Source: DATAAM01 sp036260075 (lineage in GTDB: Bacteria; Actinomycetota; Acidimicrobiia; Acidimicrobiales; JAHWLA01). Taken from it: a DNA stretch of 21,610 bases. Within the stretch, counting starts at the first letter, position 1; every line of letters starts with the position of its first letter. The stretch covers positions 1 through 21,610 of the forward strand of contig DATAAM010000032.1 in assembly GCA_036260075.1 (NCBI GenBank), in the 5' to 3' direction. Positions 5,854 to 12,301 of the stretch are shown in pieces. The notes beneath the pieces were generated by a model. It was not told the origin of the DNA. It saw only the letters and a list, made by a program, of their open reading frames with translations, and did not search any database. Made by a program: the position numbers and the translations under genes.

Positions 5854-8139
5854 CAGCAGGGCTTCACCTCGAAGGTCGGTCGAGGACCACGTGGGGTCGA
5901 GGCCCGGTGCCGTGATCGGGACCGGCCGCGTGATGTCGGGATGCGGCTGGAGCTCCCACAGCAGCGCGGGACGGTCGCCGTGGCGGCGCACGGCGAACGA
6001 CAGGCGGCCTGCGTGCGTAGGGGCGTCGTGCACCTCGATCCCCTCGCTCGCCCATGCGTCGGGCAGCATCGAGCACAGCGCCAGCCCGCCGTCGACCGTC
6101 TCCCGCACCAGCAGCTCGCGCACGAGGGAGAGGAAGTCGGCGGCCGCCCAGCCGTGGTGGCCGTCGCCCATGCAGCCGGTGCCGAGCTGCGGGTGGATGG
6201 CCTCGGGCCACGTGAAGGTGGGCGTGGCCGCTTCGAGCAGCCAGTCGAGGCGGTCGAGCGCCCGCCGGTCCCCCTGCGCCAGCTCCACGAACGCCAGCTG
6301 CAGCGTGAGGTACGTGCCCAGCCCCGTGTGGCTGATGCCCTGGAAGAACGCGCGGTCGATCGAGAACCGCGACCGCACCACGTCGAGCGTGGCCGCCACG
6401 CGGGGGTCGTCGGCAGCCAGCAGGCCGAGCGGCGAGCAGGCCACGAGGGAGCCGATCACGCCCGGGTCGATGCGCCGCCGCGGCCCGGCGGGCATGGCCT
6501 CGGTGCCCAGCCGCGCCGTCACGTCGGCCAGCGAGGCGTCGATCGCGTGGGACAGCTCGCCCGCCCAGGCGCGCGCCTGCTCGGCCTGTTCGGGCATCCC
6601 GGTGGCGTCGAGCAGCACGGCGCCGTCGAGCAGGCCCCGCAGCGACCAGAACGAGTCCCAGTAGTAGAAGTCGAACGGCCCCAGGTGCTCGGCCGAGATC
6701 GAAGCCGGCATGAGGCCGCGCAACGCCGGGTCGTTGCGCCGCCGCTTCGACCGGCGCTTGCGCTCGATCCACTGCACGCCGGCCGCCACCACCCCGGGCT
6801 CGATGCACGACAGGTCACGCGTGAGCCGCCAGTGCTCCGCCATGGCGAAGAGGGCGGCTCCGTTGGCGTCCCACTCCTGGCGCTGCGAGAAGAAGAACCC
6901 GTCCACCCGCTGTCGGCTGCGGAAGTTGGCGATCACCTCGGCCGCCTCGCGATGGAAGCCGTACCGGTCCATCGCCCGCAGCATGTAGGCGGCGTCGCGG
7001 AACCAGAAGCGGTGGTACGTGTAGGGCCCCGGCGTCACGTCGGCCCCGTCGTGGAACAGGAGCAGGAACCGGCGGTTGGCCTCGACGGCCTCGGCCAAGC
7101 GCCCTTCGGGCAGCTCCAGGCGCATGCCCCGAGCGGCTTGCGCCCGCCACCCCCGGGCCACCGACTCCGCCGACGGCAGGGCGACGGGCAACTTGGGCAG
7201 GCGCTCCACCCGCCGCAGGGTGAGGCCCTTGCGACGCGTGCGGCGTTGGACGGTGAGCGGGAGCGCCACCCGGAGCACCGCGGTGTGGGGCAGCGGGTAG
7301 AGGAAGGCCGCCTGGGCCAGGCCCACGTCGCAGCGCAACGGATCGGGCAGCGACGTGCCCGCCCGGCCGCTCGTCACGACGTGCACGCAGTCGCCCTCCT
7401 GGAACGTGGAGCCGGCCACCCGAGCGGGCTCCTTGGGGAGCAGCAGGGCAGGCCTGCCGTCGACGGTGACGACATCGTCGAGCAGGCGGATGCGCTCCAC
7501 CACCGCCAGCCCCTCCGGGTTGTACGGCCGCACGGCGAGAGCGACGGCGAACGGGACGGGCGAGCGGTTCTCGATCTCCACCACAACGAGGTCGTCGGGG
7601 CCGGGCACGCCGTACACGCGCTGCACGGCGTCGCCACCGGGCACGCGCATGGCCGTCTCCACCACCGGGCTGTCGTCGACCAGCTGCTGGCGCACCGCCG
7701 TCTCGCGTGAAGGCAGGTGCCACCGGTCGTCGGCGCCGATCCACCAGTCGAGCGACCACCCGTCGAACCACGGCGTCACCAGCCCCCGCGGATCGACCAC
7801 CGCTTCCCGCGAGGAACCCAGGCTCCCGACCATCGTCCAGTTGCGGCCGGTGAGGTTGGTGAGCAGCGCCACGTGGCCGCGCGGGACGAAGGCGGGCGAG
7901 TGCGGGTCGAGCTGCCGTTCCAGCCAGTGCGGCCACACCCAGTCGACGCCCAGCTGGGCCGCCGCCCGCGTGCGCACGGCCCGGAACAGCGTGCGGGCGC
8001 CCACCGGCAGCAGCTCCCCCGGCAGCTGCACCTCCACCGTCTCGCCGAGGCGTTGGAAGGTGGACAGGTGGCGGACGATGTCGTCGTCGATGCGGAAGCG
8101 GCCCATGGCCCGCCGCAGCGCCCAGGCCTTGAAACCCAT
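5830..8139 (-). CDS. Uncharacterised six-hairpin glycosidase-like protein
   Basis: A 769-aa protein with a beta-rich N-terminal half (about 1-310) and a helical C-terminal half (about 330-700). The second half resembles the (alpha/alpha)6 barrel of glucoamylases, trehalases and glycogen debranching enzymes. Signs are HRFWFRDAAYMLRAMDRYGF (377-396, RD as in debranching enzymes), SQRQEWDANGAALFAMAEHW (418-437, with E422 and D424 as candidate acids), PFDFYYWDSFWSLRGLLDG and the closing GDGHHGWAAADFLSLVRELL. I cannot assign a family or substrate. There is no signal peptide. The ATG at 8137-8139 follows the gpsA stop with no gap (TGA-ATG) and an AGGA just upstream, so it is translationally coupled to gpsA. 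It faces the alpha-mannosidase, which hints at a shared glycan or glycogen-type metabolism, but that is inference. Confidence 0.8.
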   Translation of the reverse strand: MGFKAWALRRAMGRFRIDDDIVRHLSTFQRLGETVEVQLPGELLPVGARTLFRAVRTRAAAQLGVDWVWPHWLERQLDPHSPAFVPRGHVALLTNLTGRNWTMVGSLGSSREAVVDPRGLVTPWFDGWSLDWWIGADDRWHLPSRETAVRQQLVDDSPVVETAMRVPGGDAVQRVYGVPGPDDLVVVEIENRSPVPFAVALAVRPYNPEGLAVVERIRLLDDVVTVDGRPALLLPKEPARVAGSTFQEGDCVHVVTSGRAGTSLPDPLRCDVGLAQAAFLYPLPHTAVLRVALPLTVQRRTRRKGLTLRRVERLPKLPVALPSAESVARGWRAQAARGMRLELPEGRLAEAVEANRRFLLLFHDGADVTPGPYTYHRFWFRDAAYMLRAMDRYGFHREAAEVIANFRSRQRVDGFFFSQRQEWDANGAALFAMAEHWRLTRDLSCIEPGVVAAGVQWIERKRRSKRRRNDPALRGLMPASISAEHLGPFDFYYWDSFWSLRGLLDGAVLLDATGMPEQAEQARAWAGELSHAIDASLADVTARLGTEAMPAGPRRRIDPGVIGSLVACSPLGLLAADDPRVAATLDVVRSRFSIDRAFFQGISHTGLGTYLTLQLAFVELAQGDRRALDRLDWLLEAATPTFTWPEAIHPQLGTGCMGDGHHGWAAADFLSLVRELLVRETVDGGLALCSMLPDAWASEGIEVHDAPTHAGRLSFAVRRHGDRPALLWELQPHPDITRPVPITAPGLDPTWSSTDLRGEALLSGGPLAR

Positions 8140-9192
8140 TCAGTCCTGCGCGATGCCGTCTTGGTCGGGCATCGCCTCCCGGGCGATGCCGTGGAGCTCG
8201 GGCTTGGCCTCGCGGCGCATCAGCGCGGGGATCACCTCGGCTGCGGTCCGCCCCTCGTACAGCACCGCCACCACCTGCTCGGCGATCGGCATCTCCACGC
8301 CCGCTCGCGCCGCCAGCTCCAGCGCCACCCGCGAGGTCTTCACGCCCTCGGCCACCATCTTCATCTCGGCCACGACGTCTTCGATGGTGCGCCCCTTGCC
8401 GAGCTCCTCCCCGACGTAGCGGTTGCGGCTCTGGCGGCTGATGCAGGTGGCCACCAGGTCGCCCATCCCGGCCAGGCCGGAGAACGTGAGCGGCTCGCCG
8501 CCCAACGCCACGCCGAGGCGGGTGAGCTCGGCCAACCCGCGGGTGATCAGCGCCGCGCGCGTGTTGTCGCCGAAGCCCATGCCGTCGGCCATCCCCGACG
8601 CGATCGCCATCACGTTCTTCAGCGCGCCCGCCACCTCGCAGCCCACCACGTCGGGGTTGGTGTAGACGCGGAACACCTGCGTGCTGAGCAGGCGCTGCAG
8701 CTCCTCCGACAGCGCCTCGTCGGTGGTGGCCACCACCGACGCCGCGGGCTGGCCCGCCATGATCTCCTTGGCCAGGTTGGGCCCGGTGAGCACGCCCGTC
8801 GGGTGCCCCGGCACCACCTCGGCCACCACCTCGGTCATGCGCTTCAACGTCTCCTGCTCCAAGCCCTTGGTGAGGCTCAGCACCGGCACGCCGCTGCGCA
8901 GGAACGACGATGCCGACGCCAGGATGTCGCGGAAGCCGTGCGACGGCACCGCCATGACGACGACGTCGACGTCGGCCACGGCCTCCTCCAGCGACGCGGT
9001 GGCCGCCAGCGACTCGGGCAGGAGGAAGTCGGCCAGGTAGGCGGAGTTGCGGTGCTTCTCGGTGATCTCCTCGGCCAGGTCGGGGCGCCGGGCCCACAGC
9101 ACCGTGGAGGCGCGCCCGGCGGCGATCGACGCCACCGCCGTCCCCCACGAGCCCGCCCCGATCACGGCCACCTTCCCCGGCACGGCGTTCAC
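8140..9192 (-). CDS. gpsA: NAD(P)H-dependent glycerol-3-phosphate dehydrogenase
   Basis: Reduces dihydroxyacetone phosphate to sn-glycerol 3-phosphate for phospholipid synthesis. The 350-aa product has the Rossmann motif GAGSWGTA (12-19), the LTKGLE segment with K109, TGPNLAKEI, and the catalytic helix GALKNVMAIASGMADG with K192, followed by GFGDNTRAALITRG. I choose the GTG at 9190-9192: the minus-strand sequence GGGGAG lies 6 nt upstream as a Shine-Dalgarno, and the reading frame before it only mirrors cofC. The start is just 14 bp from the divergent cofC start. It is the first gene of a two-gene unit with the glycosidase-like protein. Mycobacteria show the same gpsA/cofC divergent pair. Confidence 0.95.
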   Translation of the reverse strand: MNAVPGKVAVIGAGSWGTAVASIAAGRASTVLWARRPDLAEEITEKHRNSAYLADFLLPESLAATASLEEAVADVDVVVMAVPSHGFRDILASASSFLRSGVPVLSLTKGLEQETLKRMTEVVAEVVPGHPTGVLTGPNLAKEIMAGQPAASVVATTDEALSEELQRLLSTQVFRVYTNPDVVGCEVAGALKNVMAIASGMADGMGFGDNTRAALITRGLAELTRLGVALGGEPLTFSGLAGMGDLVATCISRQSRNRYVGEELGKGRTIEDVVAEMKMVAEGVKTSRVALELAARAGVEMPIAEQVVAVLYEGRTAAEVIPALMRREAKPELHGIAREAMPDQDGIAQD

Positions 9193-9194
9193 CG

Positions 9195-9200
9195 TAGACT
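9195..9200 (+). promoter_or_regulatory. -10 box TAGACT for cofC (leaderless)
   Basis: TAGACT is followed by 6 nt (CCCCGG) and then the GTG start of cofC. The spacing fits transcription starting at the G of the start codon, and no Shine-Dalgarno is present for cofC. On the other strand the same bases overlap the gpsA Shine-Dalgarno (9199-9204), so the two signals share DNA. Confidence 0.6.
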
Positions 9201-9206
9201 CCCCGG

Positions 9207-9761
9207 GTGGCCGCGGCCGTGCTGGTCCCCGTGAAGGCGTTCGCCCGCGCCAAGCTGCGACTGGCGCCCGCGATGCCCGCCGCCCAACGCGAAGCGCTCG
9301 CCCGCTCGATGGCCGAGGTGGTGCTGCGGGCAGCGGCACCGCTGCCCACCGCCGTGGTCTGCGACGACGAGGACGTGGCCGCCTGGGCAGCGGGCCACGG
9401 CGTCGACGTGGTGTGGGCGCCCGGCCTCGGGCTCAACGGCGCGGTGGAGGCAGGCGTGCACCACCTGGCCGAACGAGGCGCCGCCCACGTCACCGTGGCC
9501 CACGCCGACCTGCCGCTGGCGGAGGACCTCACGTGGGTGCCCGACTTCGACGGCATCACGCTCGTCCCCGACCGGCGCGACGACGGCACCAACGTGATCG
9601 GCGTGCCCGTGGACGCCGGGTTCCGCTTCTCGTACGGCCCCGGCTCCTTCGCCCGGCACCGCGCGACAGCCGAGGCGCTGTCGGTGCCCGTGCGCGTGGT
9701 CCGCGACGTGCAGCTGGCATGGGACGTCGACGTGCCCGACGACCTGCCCGTCGCGCCGTGA
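9207..9761 (+). CDS. cofC: 2-phospho-L-lactate/phosphoenolpyruvate guanylyltransferase (F420 synthesis)
   Basis: Activates 2-phospholactate (or phosphoenolpyruvate, as FbiD does in mycobacteria) with GTP, the step that feeds coenzyme F420 assembly. The 184-aa product opens with the nucleotidyltransferase strand and signature VLVPVKAFARAKLRLAP (P8, K10, K16, R18), then REALARSMAEVVLRA, a HADLPL metal-binding segment, and a DRRDDGTNVIG loop typical of CofC. Length is slightly short of the usual 200-215 aa. The GTG at 9207 is set by the upstream TAGACT box and by the family N-terminus. It overlaps the PIG-L gene by 4 nt (GTGA), suggesting co-transcription. The LLM oxidoreductase 10 kb away is a likely user of F420. 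Confidence 0.92.
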   Translation: MAAAVLVPVKAFARAKLRLAPAMPAAQREALARSMAEVVLRAAAPLPTAVVCDDEDVAAWAAGHGVDVVWAPGLGLNGAVEAGVHHLAERGAAHVTVAHADLPLAEDLTWVPDFDGITLVPDRRDDGTNVIGVPVDAGFRFSYGPGSFARHRATAEALSVPVRVVRDVQLAWDVDVPDDLPVAP

Positions 9762-10483
9762 CCACCGACCTGCCCGTGCCCTCCCGAGCGCTCGCAGTGG
9801 GCGCCCACCCCGACGACGTGGAGTTCGGGTGCGGCGCCACGCTGGCCAAGTGGGCCGCCGCCGGCTGCGAGATCCACCACCTCGTCTGCACCGACGGCTC
9901 CAAGGGCTCGTGGGACCCGAGCGAGGACGCAGCCCGCCTCGTGGCCGTGCGGCAGGAAGAGCAGCGGGCGGCCTCTCGGGCGCTGGGCGGCAAGGGCGAG
10001 GTGGTGTTCCTCGGCTGGCGCGACGGCGAGCTCGAAGCGGGCCTGCGCCAGCGCTGGGAGGTGTCGTACTGGATCAGGGCGGTCAAGCCCGACGTGGTGC
10101 TGGGCCACGACCCGTGGAAGCGCTACCGCCTGCACCCCGACCACCGCGCCGCCGGCTTCCTCGTCGTGGACGGCATCGTGGCTGCCCGCGACCCGCACTT
10201 CTTCCCGGAGCAGGGCCTCGAGCCCCACCGGCCGAAGGCGCTCCTGCTGTGGGAGGCGGACGAGCCCGACCACGTGGAGGACGTGGAGGGCTTCCTCGAC
10301 CGCAAGCTCCTCGCCCTCCTCGAGCACCGCAGCCAACTGCGGTCGACCATGCACATCGACGACCCCGACGACGCCGAGCAGGTGGAACGGTTCCGCCGCC
10401 GCGTGCACGACCGGGCGGCCGAGCACGGCGCTCTTGCAGGCGTGGCTTCGGGCGAGGCCTTCAAGCTGCTGGCCGACCTCTGA
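9758..10483 (+). CDS. PIG-L/LmbE family zinc deacetylase
   Basis: A 241-aa protein of the LmbE superfamily, which includes MshB (mycothiol) and GlcNAc-PI deacetylases that remove acetyl groups from N-acetylglucosaminyl compounds. The zinc-binding motif AHPDDVEFGCGAT gives H17, D19, D20 and E22. The second motif HPDH (126-129) supplies the remaining His. A central WRDGELEAG and VVLGHDPWKRY are family-typical. The GTG at 9758 is chosen because it overlaps the cofC stop (GTGA) and leads straight into the first strand. Which acetyl-sugar it uses cannot be told. Mycothiol synthesis is possible for an actinomycete, but no other msh gene is here. Confidence 0.88.
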   Translation: MTTDLPVPSRALAVGAHPDDVEFGCGATLAKWAAAGCEIHHLVCTDGSKGSWDPSEDAARLVAVRQEEQRAASRALGGKGEVVFLGWRDGELEAGLRQRWEVSYWIRAVKPDVVLGHDPWKRYRLHPDHRAAGFLVVDGIVAARDPHFFPEQGLEPHRPKALLLWEADEPDHVEDVEGFLDRKLLALLEHRSQLRSTMHIDDPDDAEQVERFRRRVHDRAAEHGALAGVASGEAFKLLADL

Positions 10484-10511
10484 TCACCCGGCCGGTACGG
10501 GAAGCGAACGC

Positions 10512-10541
10512 GACGAAGGGGCCCCGCAGGGCCCCTTCGTC
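10512..10541. terminator. Strong hairpin between convergent genes
   Basis: GACGAAGGGGCCC (10512-10524) and GGGCCCCTTCGTC (10529-10541) form a perfect 13-bp stem with a 4-nt CGCA loop. It lies 28 bases after the deacetylase stop and 11 bases after the H1-like gene stop on the other strand, so it can end transcription from both sides. There is no T-run, as is often the case in high-GC actinomycetes. Confidence 0.8.
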
Positions 10542-10552
10542 GGTCGGAGCTG

Positions 10553-10870
10553 CTAGCGCTTCCGGGCTGCGCCGGCCTTCTTGGCGCCGGCCTTCTTGGC
10601 GCCGGCCTTCTTCGCGCCGCCGGCCTTCTTGGCGGTGGCCTTCTTGGCCGGCGCCTTCTTGGCAGCGGTCTTCTTGGCCCCACCGGCCTTCTTCGCAGGC
10701 GCCTTCTTGGCGGTCGCCTTCTTGGCGGTGGTCTTCTTCGCCGCGGTCGTCTTCTTGGCGGGTGCCTTCTTCGCCGCGGTCTTCTTCGTGGTCGCCTTCT
10801 TGGCGGGAGCCTTCTTGGCGGTGGTCTTCCTCGCCGCCGACGTGCTCTTCTTGGCAGGAGTAGGGCTCAT
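10553..10870 (-). CDS. Lysine/alanine-rich histone H1-like protein
   Basis: A 105-aa protein made almost wholly of Ala, Lys, Thr, Pro and Gly in (A/T)KKA- and PAKKA-type repeats, ending in AARKR. Such tails bind DNA non-specifically, as in eukaryotic H1 tails and the bacterial Hc1/AlgP-like proteins. There is no globular domain. The ATG at 10868-10870 comes 20 nt after the HU stop on the same strand, with a weak AAGGCGG upstream, so it is likely in one transcript with HU. The composition matches the HU tail, so it could be a duplicated or detached tail. The low complexity makes the frame harder to prove. The +1 strand frames also stay open, but their products are aromatic-rich artefacts. Confidence 0.75.
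   Translation of the reverse strand: MSPTPAKKSTSAARKTTAKKAPAKKATTKKTAAKKAPAKKTTAAKKTTAKKATAKKAPAKKAGGAKKTAAKKAPAKKATAKKAGGAKKAGAKKAGAKKAGAARKR
10571..10615. repeat. Three tandem 15-bp units inside the H1-like gene
   Basis: GCCGGCCTTCTTGGC is repeated at 10571-10585 and 10586-10600, and at 10601-10615 with one changed base. On the coding (minus) strand each unit encodes a KKAGA-type pentapeptide. Looser GCCTTCTTGGC copies continue to about 10850. The array suggests growth or loss of units by slippage or recombination. Confidence 0.8.
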
Positions 10871-10890
10871 CAGTCGGTGCCGCCTTTCGC

Positions 10891-11286
10891 TTATCGCTTC
10901 TTGGTGGACTTGGCGGCCTTCTTGGCCGGCGCCTTCTTGGCTGATGCAGCTCCCTTCTTGGCCGAAGCCTTCTTGGCGGGAGCCGCCTTCTTCGCCGCCG
11001 CCTTCTTGCCGCCCGCGTTGAGCTCTTGCTTGAACGCGGTCGCCGGAGCGAAGCGGACACCTTTGGAGGCAGCGATCTTGACGGGGGCCCCGGTCTGCGG
11101 GTTGCGACCGGTACGAGCGGCCCGTGTGGTCGGGTTGAAGATCCCGAACCCGGAGATGGACACCTTGTTGCCGGCCCTCACGTCGCTCATGACCGCGGAG
11201 ACGAACGCGTTGACCGCGGCCTCCGCTGCACGACGATCGAGACCGGCTGCGTCTCTCACGTGATCGACGAGTTCGGATTTGTTCAC
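10891..11286 (-). CDS. hup: DNA-binding protein HU with lysine-rich C-terminal tail
   Basis: A nucleoid protein of 131 aa: an HU domain (about 1-90) followed by an AKKA-type tail (about 91-131), the layout of mycobacterial HupB. The HU core shows NKSELVDHVRDAAGL, the DNA-binding arm GFGIFNPTTRAARTGRNPQTG and the return strand PVKIAASKGVRFAP. The GTG at 11284-11286 is chosen because the minus strand has a near-perfect Shine-Dalgarno AGGAGGT (11291-11297) 4 nt before it and the HU N-terminus begins there. The gene is followed by the H1-like gene after 20 nt. A promoter with -35 TTGACC and several inverted repeats lie upstream. Tail modification is known for HupB but cannot be seen from sequence. 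Confidence 0.95.
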   Translation of the reverse strand: MNKSELVDHVRDAAGLDRRAAEAAVNAFVSAVMSDVRAGNKVSISGFGIFNPTTRAARTGRNPQTGAPVKIAASKGVRFAPATAFKQELNAGGKKAAAKKAAPAKKASAKKGAASAKKAPAKKAAKSTKKR

Positions 11287-11319
11287 CGCCACCTCCTGGC
11301 TTGGGGAAGTTCCCGTGCA

Positions 11320-11349
11320 AATGTTCGAGGAACGCGCGCGCAAGGTCAA
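11320..11349 (-). promoter_or_regulatory. Probable hup promoter
   Basis: On the minus strand TTGACC (11349-11344) as -35 is followed after 18 nt by AACATT (11325-11320) as -10. Transcription would begin near 11313, giving a leader of about 27 nt with the AGGAGGT ribosome site. The -10 departs from TAnnnT at its first base. Confidence 0.45.
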
Positions 11350-11355
11350 GCATTT

Positions 11356-11404
11356 CCCTTGCATCACAAGGGTTTTCGATTCTCGGTGGTCGAAAAACCC
11401 TTTG
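11356..11404. promoter_or_regulatory. Nested inverted repeats upstream of the hup promoter
   Basis: CCCTTG-CATCA-CAAGGG (11356-11372) is a 6-bp palindrome. It shares bases with a larger repeat, AAGGGTTTTCGA (11368-11379) against TCGAAAAACCCTT (11390-11402), which is complementary apart from one extra A, with a 10-nt spacer. The patch is clearly AT-richer than its surroundings. It sits just upstream of the hup -35 and 20 bases before the divergent 72-aa gene. It may be an operator or a nucleoid-protein binding site. A terminator role is less likely between divergent genes. Confidence 0.4.
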
Positions 11405-11423
11405 TTTGCAAGGCTTTTCGGCC

Positions 11424-11642
11424 ATGGCACTGCTGAGCGACGGATCGCACGACGTTGTCGTCGTCGACGCGCGCGAGGACGACGAGGGCGTGTTGCACCT
11501 CGAGCTCGCGGTGACGAGCGGCGCGCACAAGGGCGACGTCGTGCGCGTCGCCGCGCGCGCGACAGCGCGCGGCGCGCTCGACGTGTTGGGTCTTCCCGCG
11601 ACGCTTCACGTGCACGACGGCGTGCCTCGCGTCGACTTCTAG
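11424..11642 (+). CDS. Hypothetical 72-aa protein divergent from hup
   Basis: I do not recognise this family. The ATG at 11424 opens a 72-aa product with a beta-strand pattern: DGSHDVVVVDAREDDEGVLHLELAVTS, a GAHKGDVVRV turn and strand, a short helix (ALDVLGL) and a final strand (ATLHVHDGVPRVDF). This suggests a small beta-barrel. It is acidic in its first half. There is no clear Shine-Dalgarno. Its wobble positions use GCG and CGC runs more than the neighbours do. Its stop overlaps the stop of the convergent ferritin-like gene by 4 bases (CTAG), and it is divergent from hup. The clean frame, the start placement and the tight packing support a real gene, but homology would have to confirm it. 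Confidence 0.6.
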   Translation: MALLSDGSHDVVVVDAREDDEGVLHLELAVTSGAHKGDVVRVAARATARGALDVLGLPATLHVHDGVPRVDF

Positions 11643-12169
11643 GACATCGTCTGGAGGAGCGTGAGCAGGTCGTCCGCGTGCTCCTCCTCGACGGCGAGGA
11701 TCTCCTCCATCAACCGACGCGTGGTCGCGTCCTTGTCGCCCAGCCACCTCGCGATCTCCTGGTAGGACGTGATCGCCACGCGCTCGGCCACGAGGTCCTC
11801 CTTCACCATGTCGAGCAGGCTCGTGCCCTCCACGTATTCGGCGTGGCTGCGTGCGGTGAGCGTCTCGGGGTTGAAGTCGGGCTCTCCCTGCAACTGCGTG
11901 ATGCGGGCGGCGAGCTGATCGGCATGTGTGAGCTCCTGCGTCGCGTGCTCGAGGAACTCGGTGGCCACCGGCCCCGCGTTGAGCCCGGTGGCGGTGAAGT
12001 AGTGCCGCTTGTAGCGCAGGTAGCAGACCAGCTCGGTGGCAAGGGCCTCGTTGAGCACGGCGATCACGCGCGTGCGATCGGCGCCGTAGGCGTCAGTGAC
12101 CGGGCCCTCTTCCATCTTCTCTCGGGCCCGACGGCGCAGCGTCTCGACGTCGGTGAGGAACTCTGACAT
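11639..12169 (-). CDS. Bacterioferritin-like diiron protein
   Basis: A 176-aa four-helix ferritin-like protein. The diiron ligands of bacterioferritin are all traceable: E46 (ATELVCYLRY), E79 with H82 (QELTHAD), E129 (LVAERVAI) and E161 with H164 (EEEHADD). It is somewhat longer than the usual 158 aa through an N-terminal extension (about 1-30, MSEFLTDVETLRRRAREKME). Expected role is iron storage or oxidation and protection from peroxide. A heme-binding Met could not be placed. Start ATG at 12167-12169; 6 nt upstream lies TAGACA, one base off a leaderless -10. It is divergent from the TPP riboswitch and its stop overlaps that of the 72-aa gene. Confidence 0.88.
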   Translation of the reverse strand: MSEFLTDVETLRRRAREKMEEGPVTDAYGADRTRVIAVLNEALATELVCYLRYKRHYFTATGLNAGPVATEFLEHATQELTHADQLAARITQLQGEPDFNPETLTARSHAEYVEGTSLLDMVKEDLVAERVAITSYQEIARWLGDKDATTRRLMEEILAVEEEHADDLLTLLQTMS

Positions 12170-12175
12170 GCGCCC

Positions 12176-12181
12176 TGTCTA
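12176..12181 (-). promoter_or_regulatory. Possible -10 box TAGACA for the ferritin-like gene
   Basis: On the minus strand TAGACA is followed by GGGCGC (6 nt) and the ATG. The position matches the leaderless pattern but the last base is A, not T, so this is tentative. Confidence 0.3.
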
Positions 12182-12199
12182 CCCACACTTCGTCGCTGC

Positions 12200-12205
12200 T
12201 ACGTT
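12200..12205 (+). promoter_or_regulatory. -10 box TACGTT for the riboswitch-cytX transcript
   Basis: TACGTT fits TAnnnT and would start transcription near 12212, at the 5' edge of the TPP riboswitch. I see no convincing -35. Confidence 0.45.
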
Positions 12206-12212
12206 GCTTTCG

Positions 12213-12299
12213 TCACCGGGGAGCCCGAACGGGCTGAGAGGGGTGCGCCGCACCCGACCCGCCGAACCTGCTCCGGGTAATGCCGGCGAAGGGAGAGAG
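12213..12299 (+). promoter_or_regulatory. TPP riboswitch (THI element)
   Basis: The conserved thi-box parts occur in order: GGGCTGAGAGG (12231-12241), a variable P3 hairpin arm (GGTGCGCCGCACC), GACCC, then GAACCTG (12264-12270), CTCCGGGTAATGCCGGCG (12271-12288) and AAGGGA (12289-12294). These form the pyrimidine and pyrophosphate sensor arms that bind thiamine pyrophosphate. The purine-rich 3' end (GGGAGAGAGA) is also the ribosome site of cytX, whose ATG is at 12302, so control is most likely by hiding the ribosome site when TPP is bound. Confidence 0.95.
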
Positions 12300-12301
12300 A
12301 C

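Noticed and set aside
9193..9339. N-terminal extension of gpsA upstream of the GTG at 9192
   Set aside because: The extra 49 codons mirror the start of cofC, are Arg/Pro/Ala-rich and precede a start with a good ribosome site next to the Rossmann motif.
10560..11000. The repeated CTTCTTGGC units as a CRISPR or intergenic repeat array
   Set aside because: The repeats keep a frame on the minus strand encoding AKKA-type tails of HU and an H1-like protein, and lack unique spacers.
10581..11021. A plus-strand protein with many AFLA/FLAV repeats, resembling a membrane protein
   Set aside because: It is the complement of the lysine/alanine tails (AAG and GCC codons read backwards give CTT and GGC), spans two genes, and lacks a proper start signal.
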